Shown here in pieces: positions 9,917 through 17,462 of a stretch of DNA of 64,000 nt. The notes under the pieces were generated by a model. The model ran no database searches. It worked only from the letters and a program-made list of their open reading frames with translations, and was not told the DNA's origin. Both the position numbers and the translations under genes were made by a program. How positions within the stretch are numbered: position 1 is the stretch's first letter; every line of letters begins with the position of its first letter. Source of the DNA: JACCZX01 sp963786295 (GTDB taxonomy: Bacteria > Pseudomonadota > Gammaproteobacteria > Burkholderiales > Burkholderiaceae_F); NCBI GenBank assembly GCA_963786295.1, contig CAWAYV010000006.1, positions 62,001-126,000 of the forward strand, in the 5' to 3' direction.

Positions 9917-10600
9917 ATGAATCTCGATTTCTCGATCGTCATCAACGCACTGCCGTATCTGTGGTACGGAATGAAGTACACGCTGCAGTTGACCGCGACC
10001 TCGGTGGTGGGCGGGTTGTTCTTCGGCACCTTGCTCGCGCTGGCGCGCTTGTCTTCGAACAAGATTCTGTCGAACATCGCGGCAGGCTATGTGAACCTGA
10101 TGCGCTCGATTCCGCTGGTGCTGGTGATCTTCTGGTTCTTCTTCCTGATGCCGCAGATCCTGCAGGGAATCACGGGGTCTGAACGGCCGATCCAGATCGG
10201 AGCCGAACGCACCGCGATCATCACGTTCATTTTGTTCGAGGCCGCGTATTTCTGCGAAATCATGCGCGCCGGTATTCAGTCGATTCCGCGCGGCCAGGTG
10301 TACTCGGCGTACGCGCTGGGTCTGACTTACGGGCAGTCGATGCGGCTGGTGATCCTGCCGCAGGCGTTTCGCAACATGATCCCGGTGTTGCTGACGCAGA
10401 CGATCATCCTGTTTCAGGACACGTCGTTGGTCTATGTGATCTCTGCGACCGACTTCGTCGGCGCGGCGTCGAAGATCGCACAGCGCGATTCGCGGCTGGT
10501 CGAGATGTATTTGTTCGTGGCGGTCGTGTACTTCGTTCTGTGCTACACGCTGTCGTATCTGGTCAAACTGCTGCAGAAAAGAATTGCAGTCATCCGCTAA
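9917..10600 (+). CDS. gltK: Glutamate/aspartate ABC transporter permease
   Basis: A 227-residue second permease of the same family (MNLDFSIVINALPYLWYGMKY at the N-terminus). The EAA loop is EIMRAGIQSIPRGQVYSAYA. It overlaps no neighbour but is two bases from gltJ and 15 from gltL, so it belongs to the same transcript. It pairs with GltJ in the inner membrane. Confidence 0.93.
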   Translation: MNLDFSIVINALPYLWYGMKYTLQLTATSVVGGLFFGTLLALARLSSNKILSNIAAGYVNLMRSIPLVLVIFWFFFLMPQILQGITGSERPIQIGAERTAIITFILFEAAYFCEIMRAGIQSIPRGQVYSAYALGLTYGQSMRLVILPQAFRNMIPVLLTQTIILFQDTSLVYVISATDFVGAASKIAQRDSRLVEMYLFVAVVYFVLCYTLSYLVKLLQKRIAVIR

Positions 10601-10615
10601 GGAGCCATCAAAGCA

Positions 10616-11350
10616 ATGGCGATGATCGAGTGCAAGGACGTATCGAAGTGGTACGGAACTTTCCAAGTGCTGACCAACTGCTCGACGACGGTGGAAAAGG
10701 GCGAAGTGATCGTCGTCTGCGGCCCGTCTGGCTCCGGCAAGTCGACGTTGATCAAGTGCGTCAATGCGCTCGAACCGTTTCAGAAAGGCGTCATCACTGT
10801 CGACGGCGTTTCGGTCGGCGCGCCAAAGACCAATTTACCGAAGCTGCGCGCGCGCGTGGGCATGGTGTTTCAGCACTTCGAGCTCTTTCCGCACTTGACG
10901 ATCATCGACAACCTGACGCTGGCCCAGATCAAGGTGCTGAATCGCAACAAGGAGGAAGCGAGCGTGCGCGGCATGAAGCTGCTCGACCGCGTTGGTTTGA
11001 CGACGCAAGCGGCAAAGTTTCCCGGCCAGCTGTCGGGCGGCCAGCAGCAGCGGGTCGCAATAGCGCGTGCACTGTCGATGGATCCGATATGCATGCTGTT
11101 CGACGAGCCGACGTCCGCGCTCGATCCCGAGATGATCAACGAAGTCCTCGACGTCATGGTGCAGCTGGCGAAAGAGGGCATGACGATGATGGTCGTCACA
11201 CACGAGATGGGGTTCGCACGCAAGGTGGCCAATCGTGTGATCTTCATGGACAAGGGTGAAATCGTCGAGGACGCGTCGAAGGACGACTTTTTCGGGCGGC
11301 CGAGGTCGGAGCGCGCGCAGCTTTTCCTGTCCAAGATCCTGCAGCACTAG
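10616..11350 (+). CDS. gltL: Glutamate/aspartate ABC transporter ATP-binding subunit
   Basis: A 244-residue ATPase with Walker A GPSGSGKST, Q-loop VFQHFELFPHLT, signature LSGGQQQRVAIARAL, Walker B MLFDEPTSALDPE and switch His VVTHEMGFA. Length and sequence match GltL/GlnQ-type amino-acid importers. It energises GltJK. A second binding-protein gene follows 132 bases later on the same strand. Confidence 0.94.
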   Translation: MAMIECKDVSKWYGTFQVLTNCSTTVEKGEVIVVCGPSGSGKSTLIKCVNALEPFQKGVITVDGVSVGAPKTNLPKLRARVGMVFQHFELFPHLTIIDNLTLAQIKVLNRNKEEASVRGMKLLDRVGLTTQAAKFPGQLSGGQQQRVAIARALSMDPICMLFDEPTSALDPEMINEVLDVMVQLAKEGMTMMVVTHEMGFARKVANRVIFMDKGEIVEDASKDDFFGRPRSERAQLFLSKILQH

Positions 11351-11482
11351 CGGTGGCCGCAAGCGCGCGTGCGTACCAGGAGTGGGGCCGAAAGTGCCGC
11401 GAATTTGCGACGTAGTTTGCGCAACGACCGCGTAGACTCGAAAATCTCTTTGTTGCCGGTGCGTATTGCACCGCCGTCCCGT

Positions 11483-12430
11483 ATGAACGTCGCAACGCGT
11501 TGCATCCATCTTGTTGGTAGCGCGCTCGTCGCGCTCATTGTTTCGGTCCACGGGTTTGCGGTCGCGCAGCAGGCCGAAGCGACCGGACCCAAACCTCCAC
11601 CATCGCTCGCGAAAATCCGTGACACCGGCGTGGTCACGATTGCGCACCGTCCGGATGCCATTCCATTCGCATACCTGGACGAGAGTAAGCAACCGATCGG
11701 GTACGGCATCGACATCTGTCGCGAGATCGTGCGGCTGATGGAACGGGACCTGAAACGGCCGCTGCGGATTGCTTTCGTAGAGGTCAGCGCGAAAACGCGA
11801 TTCGACGTCGTCAATAGCGGCAAAGCCGACATGGAGTGCGGCACGACGATCAACGATCCGCAGCGGCGCAAGACGGTCGACTACTCGATGCCGTATCAAT
11901 TTTCCGGACCGCGTTTTCTGGTGCGTTCCGATTCGAAAATTCGCGCCATCCAGGATCTGGTCGGTCGTCGCATCTCAATTGTGCCGGGCACGAACTCGGT
12001 TCCGCTGCTGAAGCAGAGGATCGAAGGCGGCGTGCTGCCGGGTGCCGTGCTGGTCGAATACAAGAGTTACGACGAGGCGCGCGAAGCGGTCGAGCGCGGT
12101 GAAGTGGAAGCGTTTGCGACGATCGACGTGCTGCTCGCCGCGCAGCGTGCGAAGTCCAAGGATCCATCAAAGCTGATGATCGTTGGTTCGTTTCTGGTGC
12201 TCGAGCCGATCGCGATCGTCCTGCGCAAGGGTGATGTCGAATATAAGAAGACCATTGATCGCCATTTGGCGGCATTGATGCTGGACGGTGTCGTCGGCCG
12301 CTTCTACGAAAAATGGTTTCAGCAGCCGATTCCGCCCGGCAACCTACGGATGGACCTGCCGATGACGTTTGCGTTGCGCGACCAGTTGCGTTGGCCGACC
12401 GATCGCGTCGGCGACGAAATTAGCAAGTGA
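11483..12430 (+). CDS. Second GltI-like amino-acid binding protein
   Basis: The open frame extends upstream, but ATG 11483 gives a proper signal peptide (IHLVGSALVALIVSVHGF, cleavage near VAQQ). The mature part parallels gltI: VVTIAHRPDAIPFAYLDESK, GTTINDPQRRKTVDYSMPY and a C-terminus YEKWFQQPIPPGNLRMDLP. At 315 residues it is a diverged paralogue of the protein encoded at 8160. It has no permease of its own nearby, so it may feed the same GltJKL channel with a different ligand, or act as a sensor. Confidence 0.88.
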   Translation: MNVATRCIHLVGSALVALIVSVHGFAVAQQAEATGPKPPPSLAKIRDTGVVTIAHRPDAIPFAYLDESKQPIGYGIDICREIVRLMERDLKRPLRIAFVEVSAKTRFDVVNSGKADMECGTTINDPQRRKTVDYSMPYQFSGPRFLVRSDSKIRAIQDLVGRRISIVPGTNSVPLLKQRIEGGVLPGAVLVEYKSYDEAREAVERGEVEAFATIDVLLAAQRAKSKDPSKLMIVGSFLVLEPIAIVLRKGDVEYKKTIDRHLAALMLDGVVGRFYEKWFQQPIPPGNLRMDLPMTFALRDQLRWPTDRVGDEISK

Positions 12431-12472
12431 CCGGTGATCCGTAGTCGGTAAGCTGTCTCTCGCCCTGCAACC

Positions 12473-12500
12473 TGATCACTGATCACTTGATCACTGATCA
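12473..12500. repeat. Four TGATCA palindromes in 28 bp
   Basis: TGATCA occurs at 12473, 12480, 12488 and 12495, spaced 7-8 bases apart, immediately upstream of the cardiolipin synthase ATG at 12506. The cluster overlaps the ribosome-binding region, where no purine-rich Shine-Dalgarno is visible. It could be a small operator, a GATC methylation cluster, or slippage-derived repeats. Confidence 0.7.
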
Positions 12501-12505
12501 CCCTA

Positions 12506-13939
12506 ATGCCCAGCATCGAAACTACCGGCTTTTGGACTACGCTGCTGATCGTCAGCGACTGGGCGATCCGGCTGATGATGTTGCCGATCGTTCCGACTCG
12601 CCGCTCGCCGGAAGCTGCCAAGGGTTGGCTGCTGTTCATCTTTTTCCTGCCGTGGGTCGGGCTGCTGCTGTACGTGTTGATCGGCCGCCCGCGATTGCCG
12701 CGCTGGCGCATCCAGCGTCGGTGGCAGTACATCGATTTGATCGAACCGGTGCGACGCCGCATGGAAGACCTGCCGCAGCTTGCGGCACCTGCGGTCGATA
12801 TCCAGTATCAGCCCAGCGTGCGTCTGGCGACTGACTTGGGGATGCTCAATAACCTGGGGGGCAACGCGGTCGAGCTTTTGACCGACTACCAAGGCACGAT
12901 CAACCGTATCGCTGCGGACATCGATGCCTCGCGTCACCATGTGCACCTGTGCTTTTATATTTTTGGCGACGACGCACGCACCGCAATCGTCATCGACGCG
13001 CTTGGCCGCGCGGTAGCGCGCGGGGTGATTTGCCGTGTACTGATCGATGCGTTTGGTTCGCGGCCTTCGCGCCGAACGCTGCTGCCGAAATTGCGGGCGC
13101 TCGGTGTGGCCGCGCGCGTGGCACTGCCGGTCAGAGTCGGACGCAAGAGCGCGCGTTTTGATCTGCGCAATCACCGCAAGATCGTGGTCATCGACGGCGA
13201 AATCGGCTACACGGGCTCGCAGAACATGGTGAGCGCCGATTTCAAGCCAGGACTCAACTACAGCGAACTCATGGTACGTATCAAAGGGCCGTCGGCTCTG
13301 CAATTGCAGGCCGTGTTCGGTTCCGATTGGTTCGTGGAAAGCGGCGAGTTCATTGGCGAGGCGGCGTTTCCGCTGCCAGTGATGGCGGGAAAGACGGCGG
13401 CGCAAGTGCTGCCCAACGGGCCGTCGTCGTCGACGCAGCGTGCGCTGCGCATGGTCGTCAATCTGATCTATTCGGCCACGCGGCGCGTGGTCGTGACGAC
13501 GCCTTACTTCATCCCGAGCCAGTCATTGCAGGACGCGCTGGAAACAGCGGTCCATCGCGGCGCCGAGGTGCATCTGATTGTCGACGATCACATCGATCAG
13601 TTTTTCGTCGGCAACGCTCAGCGTTCCTACTATGAGTCACTGTTGCTCGCCGGCGTGAGAATTCATGCTTATACGGAGGCATTTCTACATACGAAGTCCG
13701 TGTCGATCGACGGACAAATGGCGTGGATCGGCTCGTGCAATCTCGATATGCGTTCGTTCGAACTGAACGAGGAAGTCATCGCCTTATTTTTTGAACGAGA
13801 CATCGCCAGGCAGTTGGTCGCGATCGAAGAAGGCTACATGCGCGGCTCGCACCAGATCACGCTCGATCAATGGCGCAAGCGTCCGTTCGTTCAGGAGTTG
13901 ACGCAGAATTTGACGCGGCTGGTGAGTCCTCTCTTGTAG
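12506..13939 (+). CDS. cls: Cardiolipin synthase (phospholipase D family)
   Basis: A 477-residue membrane-anchored phospholipase-D superfamily enzyme. Two N-terminal hydrophobic segments (LLIVSDWAIRLMMLPI and GWLLFIFFLPWVGLLLYVLI) are followed by two HKD motifs: NHRKIVVIDG...TGSQN and LHTKSVSIDG...IGSCNLDMRS. The order and length match bacterial Cls, which joins two phosphatidylglycerol molecules into cardiolipin at the inner membrane. It stands alone between the transporter block and the spermidine-synthase-like gene. Confidence 0.9.
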   Translation: MPSIETTGFWTTLLIVSDWAIRLMMLPIVPTRRSPEAAKGWLLFIFFLPWVGLLLYVLIGRPRLPRWRIQRRWQYIDLIEPVRRRMEDLPQLAAPAVDIQYQPSVRLATDLGMLNNLGGNAVELLTDYQGTINRIAADIDASRHHVHLCFYIFGDDARTAIVIDALGRAVARGVICRVLIDAFGSRPSRRTLLPKLRALGVAARVALPVRVGRKSARFDLRNHRKIVVIDGEIGYTGSQNMVSADFKPGLNYSELMVRIKGPSALQLQAVFGSDWFVESGEFIGEAAFPLPVMAGKTAAQVLPNGPSSSTQRALRMVVNLIYSATRRVVVTTPYFIPSQSLQDALETAVHRGAEVHLIVDDHIDQFFVGNAQRSYYESLLLAGVRIHAYTEAFLHTKSVSIDGQMAWIGSCNLDMRSFELNEEVIALFFERDIARQLVAIEEGYMRGSHQITLDQWRKRPFVQELTQNLTRLVSPLL

Positions 13940-13996
13940 GCCACTAAACGTAATCGAAGATAATTGGCGTTTAGACACCCCGGCAGCTGTTCCTCC

Positions 13997-16051
13997 ATGT
14001 CCGTAGCGGCCTCGTCACCCGAAGCCCATCCTCGCTTTGTCGTGCTGCCGTATGCGGGCACGATATTTCTGTCCGCGTTTCTGCTGTTCCTGGTTCAGCC
14101 GATTATCGCGAAGCAGATCCTTCCGTGGTTTGGCGGCTCGTCCGCGGTTTGGACGACAGCACTCGTCTTCTTTCAGTCGACTTTGCTCGCGGGCTATGCG
14201 TACGCCGACTTGACCACTCGTCTGGGCGTGCGGCGGCAGACCCTGCTGCATATCGGCTTGCTCGTGCTGTCGCTTGCAACGCTGCCGATTCTTGCATCAA
14301 CCGATTGGAAGCCGCGCGGCGATGAAGAACCGATCGTCCGCATCCTGCTGTTGCTGACGGTCACTATCGGCTTGCCGTACTTTCTGCTGTCAACTACGAC
14401 CCCGCTGCTGCAATCGTGGTACTGGCGTCGGTTCAGTGCCGTCGTGCCATACCGATTGTTTGCGCTGTCGAACTTTGCGTCGTTACTGGCACTGCTTGGG
14501 TTCCCAGTGCTATTGGAACCGTGGTTTGGCCTGATCGAGCTGGGGTGGGCATGGTCGATTGCATACGGCGCGTTCGCGCTGCTGTGCGCGGCAACTGCAT
14601 GGGCTTCGCTGAAGAACGCGCGCGAGTTCGGCTACGGTCGGGCTTCCAGCGCGACTCCCATCGCGACGCCAGCGCCGAGTGGGCTGACGCAATTGACCTG
14701 GCTGGCGCTGGCTGCGATGGCCTCGATCATGTTGCTTGCCGTCACTAATCACATTACGCAAAACATCGCCAGCGTGCCGTTCCTCTGGGTGCTTCCGCTA
14801 TCGATTTACCTGGGGAGTTTCATCCTGACGTTCGACCACCCGCGTTGGTATCAGCGCGGGTTGTTCATCGCCGCGCTTTCGGTGCTGGCGCCGACAATGG
14901 CGTGGCTGATTCCTTCGCTCGAGCTGAAGCCCGCTGCATCGGTCTTTTTCGGTGGATTGTTTGTCGCGTGCATGTTTTGTCACGGGGAACTGGCCTTGAT
15001 GAAGCCAGATCCGCGCTGGCTGACGCGCTTTTATCTGATGCTTTCGCTCGGCGGCGCAATCGGCGCAGTGCTGATTGCGATCATCGCGCCGCTGGTGTTG
15101 CCAGGGTATTTCGAAGTCAATATTGCGTTGATCTTGCTCGCGCTGACGCTGTCACTGCGCCTGCGGGGCGCCTGGCGTCTTATCGGGCTGGCGGTGTTTA
15201 CCGTGACCGCCTTCTTTTCGGTGCAGGGCGCGCAGGAGTATTCGCGCAACGTACGTGTGATGGAGCGCGACTTTTACGGCGTGGTTCGCACGCGCGATCA
15301 GCCGGATCCGGCGCCGTATCGCTCGATGCTTCACGGCGGCATCGTCCATGGCGGCCAGCTGCTGGGCGACGACTTTCGCAATCAGCCGAGTGATTACTTC
15401 GGACCTTCGTCGGGGTACGGCCGTCTGTTCGAGGCGCTGAACAAGTCGCAGCCGCAGCCTCGCCGGGTTGGAATCATCGGGCTCGGCGCCGGAGTGCTTG
15501 CTTCGTACGGGCGTACAGGCGACGAGTTCACTTTCTACGAGATCAGCCCGCGCGTCATCGATATTGCGAGCGACGAGTTCACTTTCCTGCGCGACAGCGC
15601 GGCGAAGGTTCAAGTGGTACTCGGTGATGGACGCCTGAGTCTCGAGCGCGCGGCACCGCAGGCCTACGACGTCCTGGCCATCGATGCGTTCGCCGGCGAT
15701 TCGATCCCGATGCATTTGATCACCCGCGAAGCGATGGCACTGTACGTGCGACACGTGAAGCCGAACGGTGTCATCGTTTTCCAGGCGACCAACCGCTATA
15801 TCGATCTGATGCCGGTCGTGAAGCGGCTCGCAAGTGAGGTCGGAATGCAGGCGGTTCTGGTGTCGGACGTCCCGCCCTTCAAAACAGGGCCGGAGTACTG
15901 GTTATCGCCGACCGATCAGATTCTGGTCACACGCGACAAGGCGTTGTTGCAGGCCGATAGCCTTCGCTACGTGGTCACTCCGATCGAGGATCGCGCCCAT
16001 CTGCCGACATTCACCGACGCGCATCACAACATGTTCCGAGTGTTGAAGTGA
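13997..16051 (+). CDS. Membrane-fused spermidine synthase-like protein
   Basis: ATG 13997 (MSVAASSPEAHPRF) is preferred to an upstream start at 13964. The protein has about 684 residues. The first 400 or so form ten or more transmembrane helices (FLSAFLLFLVQPIIAKQILP, FGGSSAVWTTALVFFQSTLL). A hydrophilic C-terminal domain then shows the aminopropyltransferase Rossmann core: VGIIGLGAGVLASYG, FYEISPRVIDIA, DVLAIDAFAGDSIPMHL. This fused architecture is widespread, but its reaction has not been settled for most members. True polyamine synthesis should not be assumed. Confidence 0.83.
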   Translation: MSVAASSPEAHPRFVVLPYAGTIFLSAFLLFLVQPIIAKQILPWFGGSSAVWTTALVFFQSTLLAGYAYADLTTRLGVRRQTLLHIGLLVLSLATLPILASTDWKPRGDEEPIVRILLLLTVTIGLPYFLLSTTTPLLQSWYWRRFSAVVPYRLFALSNFASLLALLGFPVLLEPWFGLIELGWAWSIAYGAFALLCAATAWASLKNAREFGYGRASSATPIATPAPSGLTQLTWLALAAMASIMLLAVTNHITQNIASVPFLWVLPLSIYLGSFILTFDHPRWYQRGLFIAALSVLAPTMAWLIPSLELKPAASVFFGGLFVACMFCHGELALMKPDPRWLTRFYLMLSLGGAIGAVLIAIIAPLVLPGYFEVNIALILLALTLSLRLRGAWRLIGLAVFTVTAFFSVQGAQEYSRNVRVMERDFYGVVRTRDQPDPAPYRSMLHGGIVHGGQLLGDDFRNQPSDYFGPSSGYGRLFEALNKSQPQPRRVGIIGLGAGVLASYGRTGDEFTFYEISPRVIDIASDEFTFLRDSAAKVQVVLGDGRLSLERAAPQAYDVLAIDAFAGDSIPMHLITREAMALYVRHVKPNGVIVFQATNRYIDLMPVVKRLASEVGMQAVLVSDVPPFKTGPEYWLSPTDQILVTRDKALLQADSLRYVVTPIEDRAHLPTFTDAHHNMFRVLK

Positions 16052-16083
16052 GCGAAGCCGGACGTCATGACGCCGGCTTCGCT
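16051..16083 (+). terminator. Hairpin after the spermidine-synthase-like gene
   Basis: An 11-bp perfect stem AGCGAAGCCGG / CCGGCTTCGCT begins on the stop codon, with an 11-base loop that is itself self-complementary (CGTCATGACG). No long T run follows (CTTCTCG), so it is a weak intrinsic terminator or an RNA-stabilising hairpin. Confidence 0.6.
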
Positions 16084-16143
16084 TCTCGCGTTCGAAGCGG
16101 ACGACCATCGTCGCCGCTTAACGCTCGGCATTTCGTTCTCGCG

Positions 16144-17427
16144 ATGAACCCGGTCGACTTGATGCGCGCAAGCTTCGACGCTGCGGTGGCGGCCGCGGAT
16201 CCGTTGCGTGTTGTACCGGCACATTTGCCGCCGCGGCCACCTGGCCGTGTGGTTGTGGTGGGCGCAGGCAAGGCAGCCGCCAGCATGGCGCTAGCGGTCG
16301 AGCGAGCCTGGCCCGACGTCGCGCTCGAAGGCGTGGTTATCACGCGCTACGCACACGGCGCACCGACCGAGCGCATTCGCGTCGTCGAAGCAGGGCACCC
16401 GGTACCCGACGATGCCGGCGAAAGTGCGGCGCGCGACATCATGCAACTCGTTTCTCGGCTGCAACGCGACGATTTGTTGTTGGCTCTGATCTCGGGCGGT
16501 GGCTCTAGTCTGTTGAGCCTGCCAGTCCCGCAAGTGTCGATGTCCGGCCTGAAATCGGTCACTCGCTTGCTGCTCGCCAGCGGCGCACCGATTGGTGAGA
16601 TGAACATCGTGCGCAAACACTTGTCGCAGATCGCCGGCGGTAGGCTAGGCGCAGACGCTGCAAGGCGTGGCGCGCGCGTGTTGGCCCTGATGATTTCAGA
16701 CGTGACCGGCGACGCACCGACCGATATCGCGTCCGGACCCTGTGCGCCGGATCCCAGCACCTACGCTGACGCGCTTGGCGTGTTAGCGCGCTGGAACGTC
16801 GAGGCGCCCGATGATGTGTCGGCTTGGCTGCTGCGCGGTGCAAGTGGTCAGGTTGACGAGACACCGAAGCCGGGCGATCCGCTGTTCGAGCGAGTCGAAA
16901 ACCGAGTGATCGCAACGGCGCATCGCTCGCTCGAGGCGGCTGCCGACGTTTTTCGTTCGGCCGGCGTCCATGCCGTGTTACTCGGCGACACCGTCACGGG
17001 TGAAGCACGCGAAGTCGCAAAGGTCTACGCCGCGCTGGTGCGTGAAATTCGTGCTTACAACAACCCGCTCAAGCCGCCTGTCGCCTTGATTTCGGGGGGT
17101 GAATGCACAGTGACATTGCCACCCGGCACAACAGGCCGGGGCGGTCGATGCACCGAGTTCCTACTGTCGTTGGCAGTGGAACTTGAAGGCATGCCCGACG
17201 TATACGCGGTTGCGTGCGACACCGATGGTATCGACGGTAGCGAGGACAACGCGGGCGCGTGGCTCGCGCCACGATCGATCGAGGACGCGGCGATCGCTGG
17301 CGTATCCGCACGCGCAGCACTCGATCAACGCGACTCGTACGGCTTTTTCCACGCAGCGGGCAGCTTGATTCGCACGGGACCGACACTTACCAACGTGAAC
17401 GACTATCGGGTAATCCTGATTCGATAG
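16144..17427 (+). CDS. Glycerate 2-kinase (MOFRL family)
   Basis: A 427-residue protein from ATG 16144 (MNPVDLMRASFDAAV), which matches known N-termini better than the longer frame from 16048. It has the DUF4147/GckA N-terminal domain (VVVGAGKAAASMALAVERAW; ALISGGGSSLLSLP; NIVRKHLSQIAGGRLG) and the C-terminal MOFRL domain (LISGGECTVTLPPGTTGRGG, VACDTDGIDGSEDNAGAW). It phosphorylates D-glycerate to 2-phosphoglycerate in glyoxylate, serine or tartrate breakdown. Symbols in use include gckA, garK-like and ttuD. Confidence 0.92.
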   Translation: MNPVDLMRASFDAAVAAADPLRVVPAHLPPRPPGRVVVVGAGKAAASMALAVERAWPDVALEGVVITRYAHGAPTERIRVVEAGHPVPDDAGESAARDIMQLVSRLQRDDLLLALISGGGSSLLSLPVPQVSMSGLKSVTRLLLASGAPIGEMNIVRKHLSQIAGGRLGADAARRGARVLALMISDVTGDAPTDIASGPCAPDPSTYADALGVLARWNVEAPDDVSAWLLRGASGQVDETPKPGDPLFERVENRVIATAHRSLEAAADVFRSAGVHAVLLGDTVTGEAREVAKVYAALVREIRAYNNPLKPPVALISGGECTVTLPPGTTGRGGRCTEFLLSLAVELEGMPDVYAVACDTDGIDGSEDNAGAWLAPRSIEDAAIAGVSARAALDQRDSYGFFHAAGSLIRTGPTLTNVNDYRVILIR

Positions 17428-17462
17428 ATATCGAGCAGCCTCACGTTGGCAGTCTGATTGTT

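Noticed and set aside
12473..12500. CRISPR-like or direct-repeat array
   Set aside because: Units are only 7-8 bp without spacers; it is a palindrome cluster.
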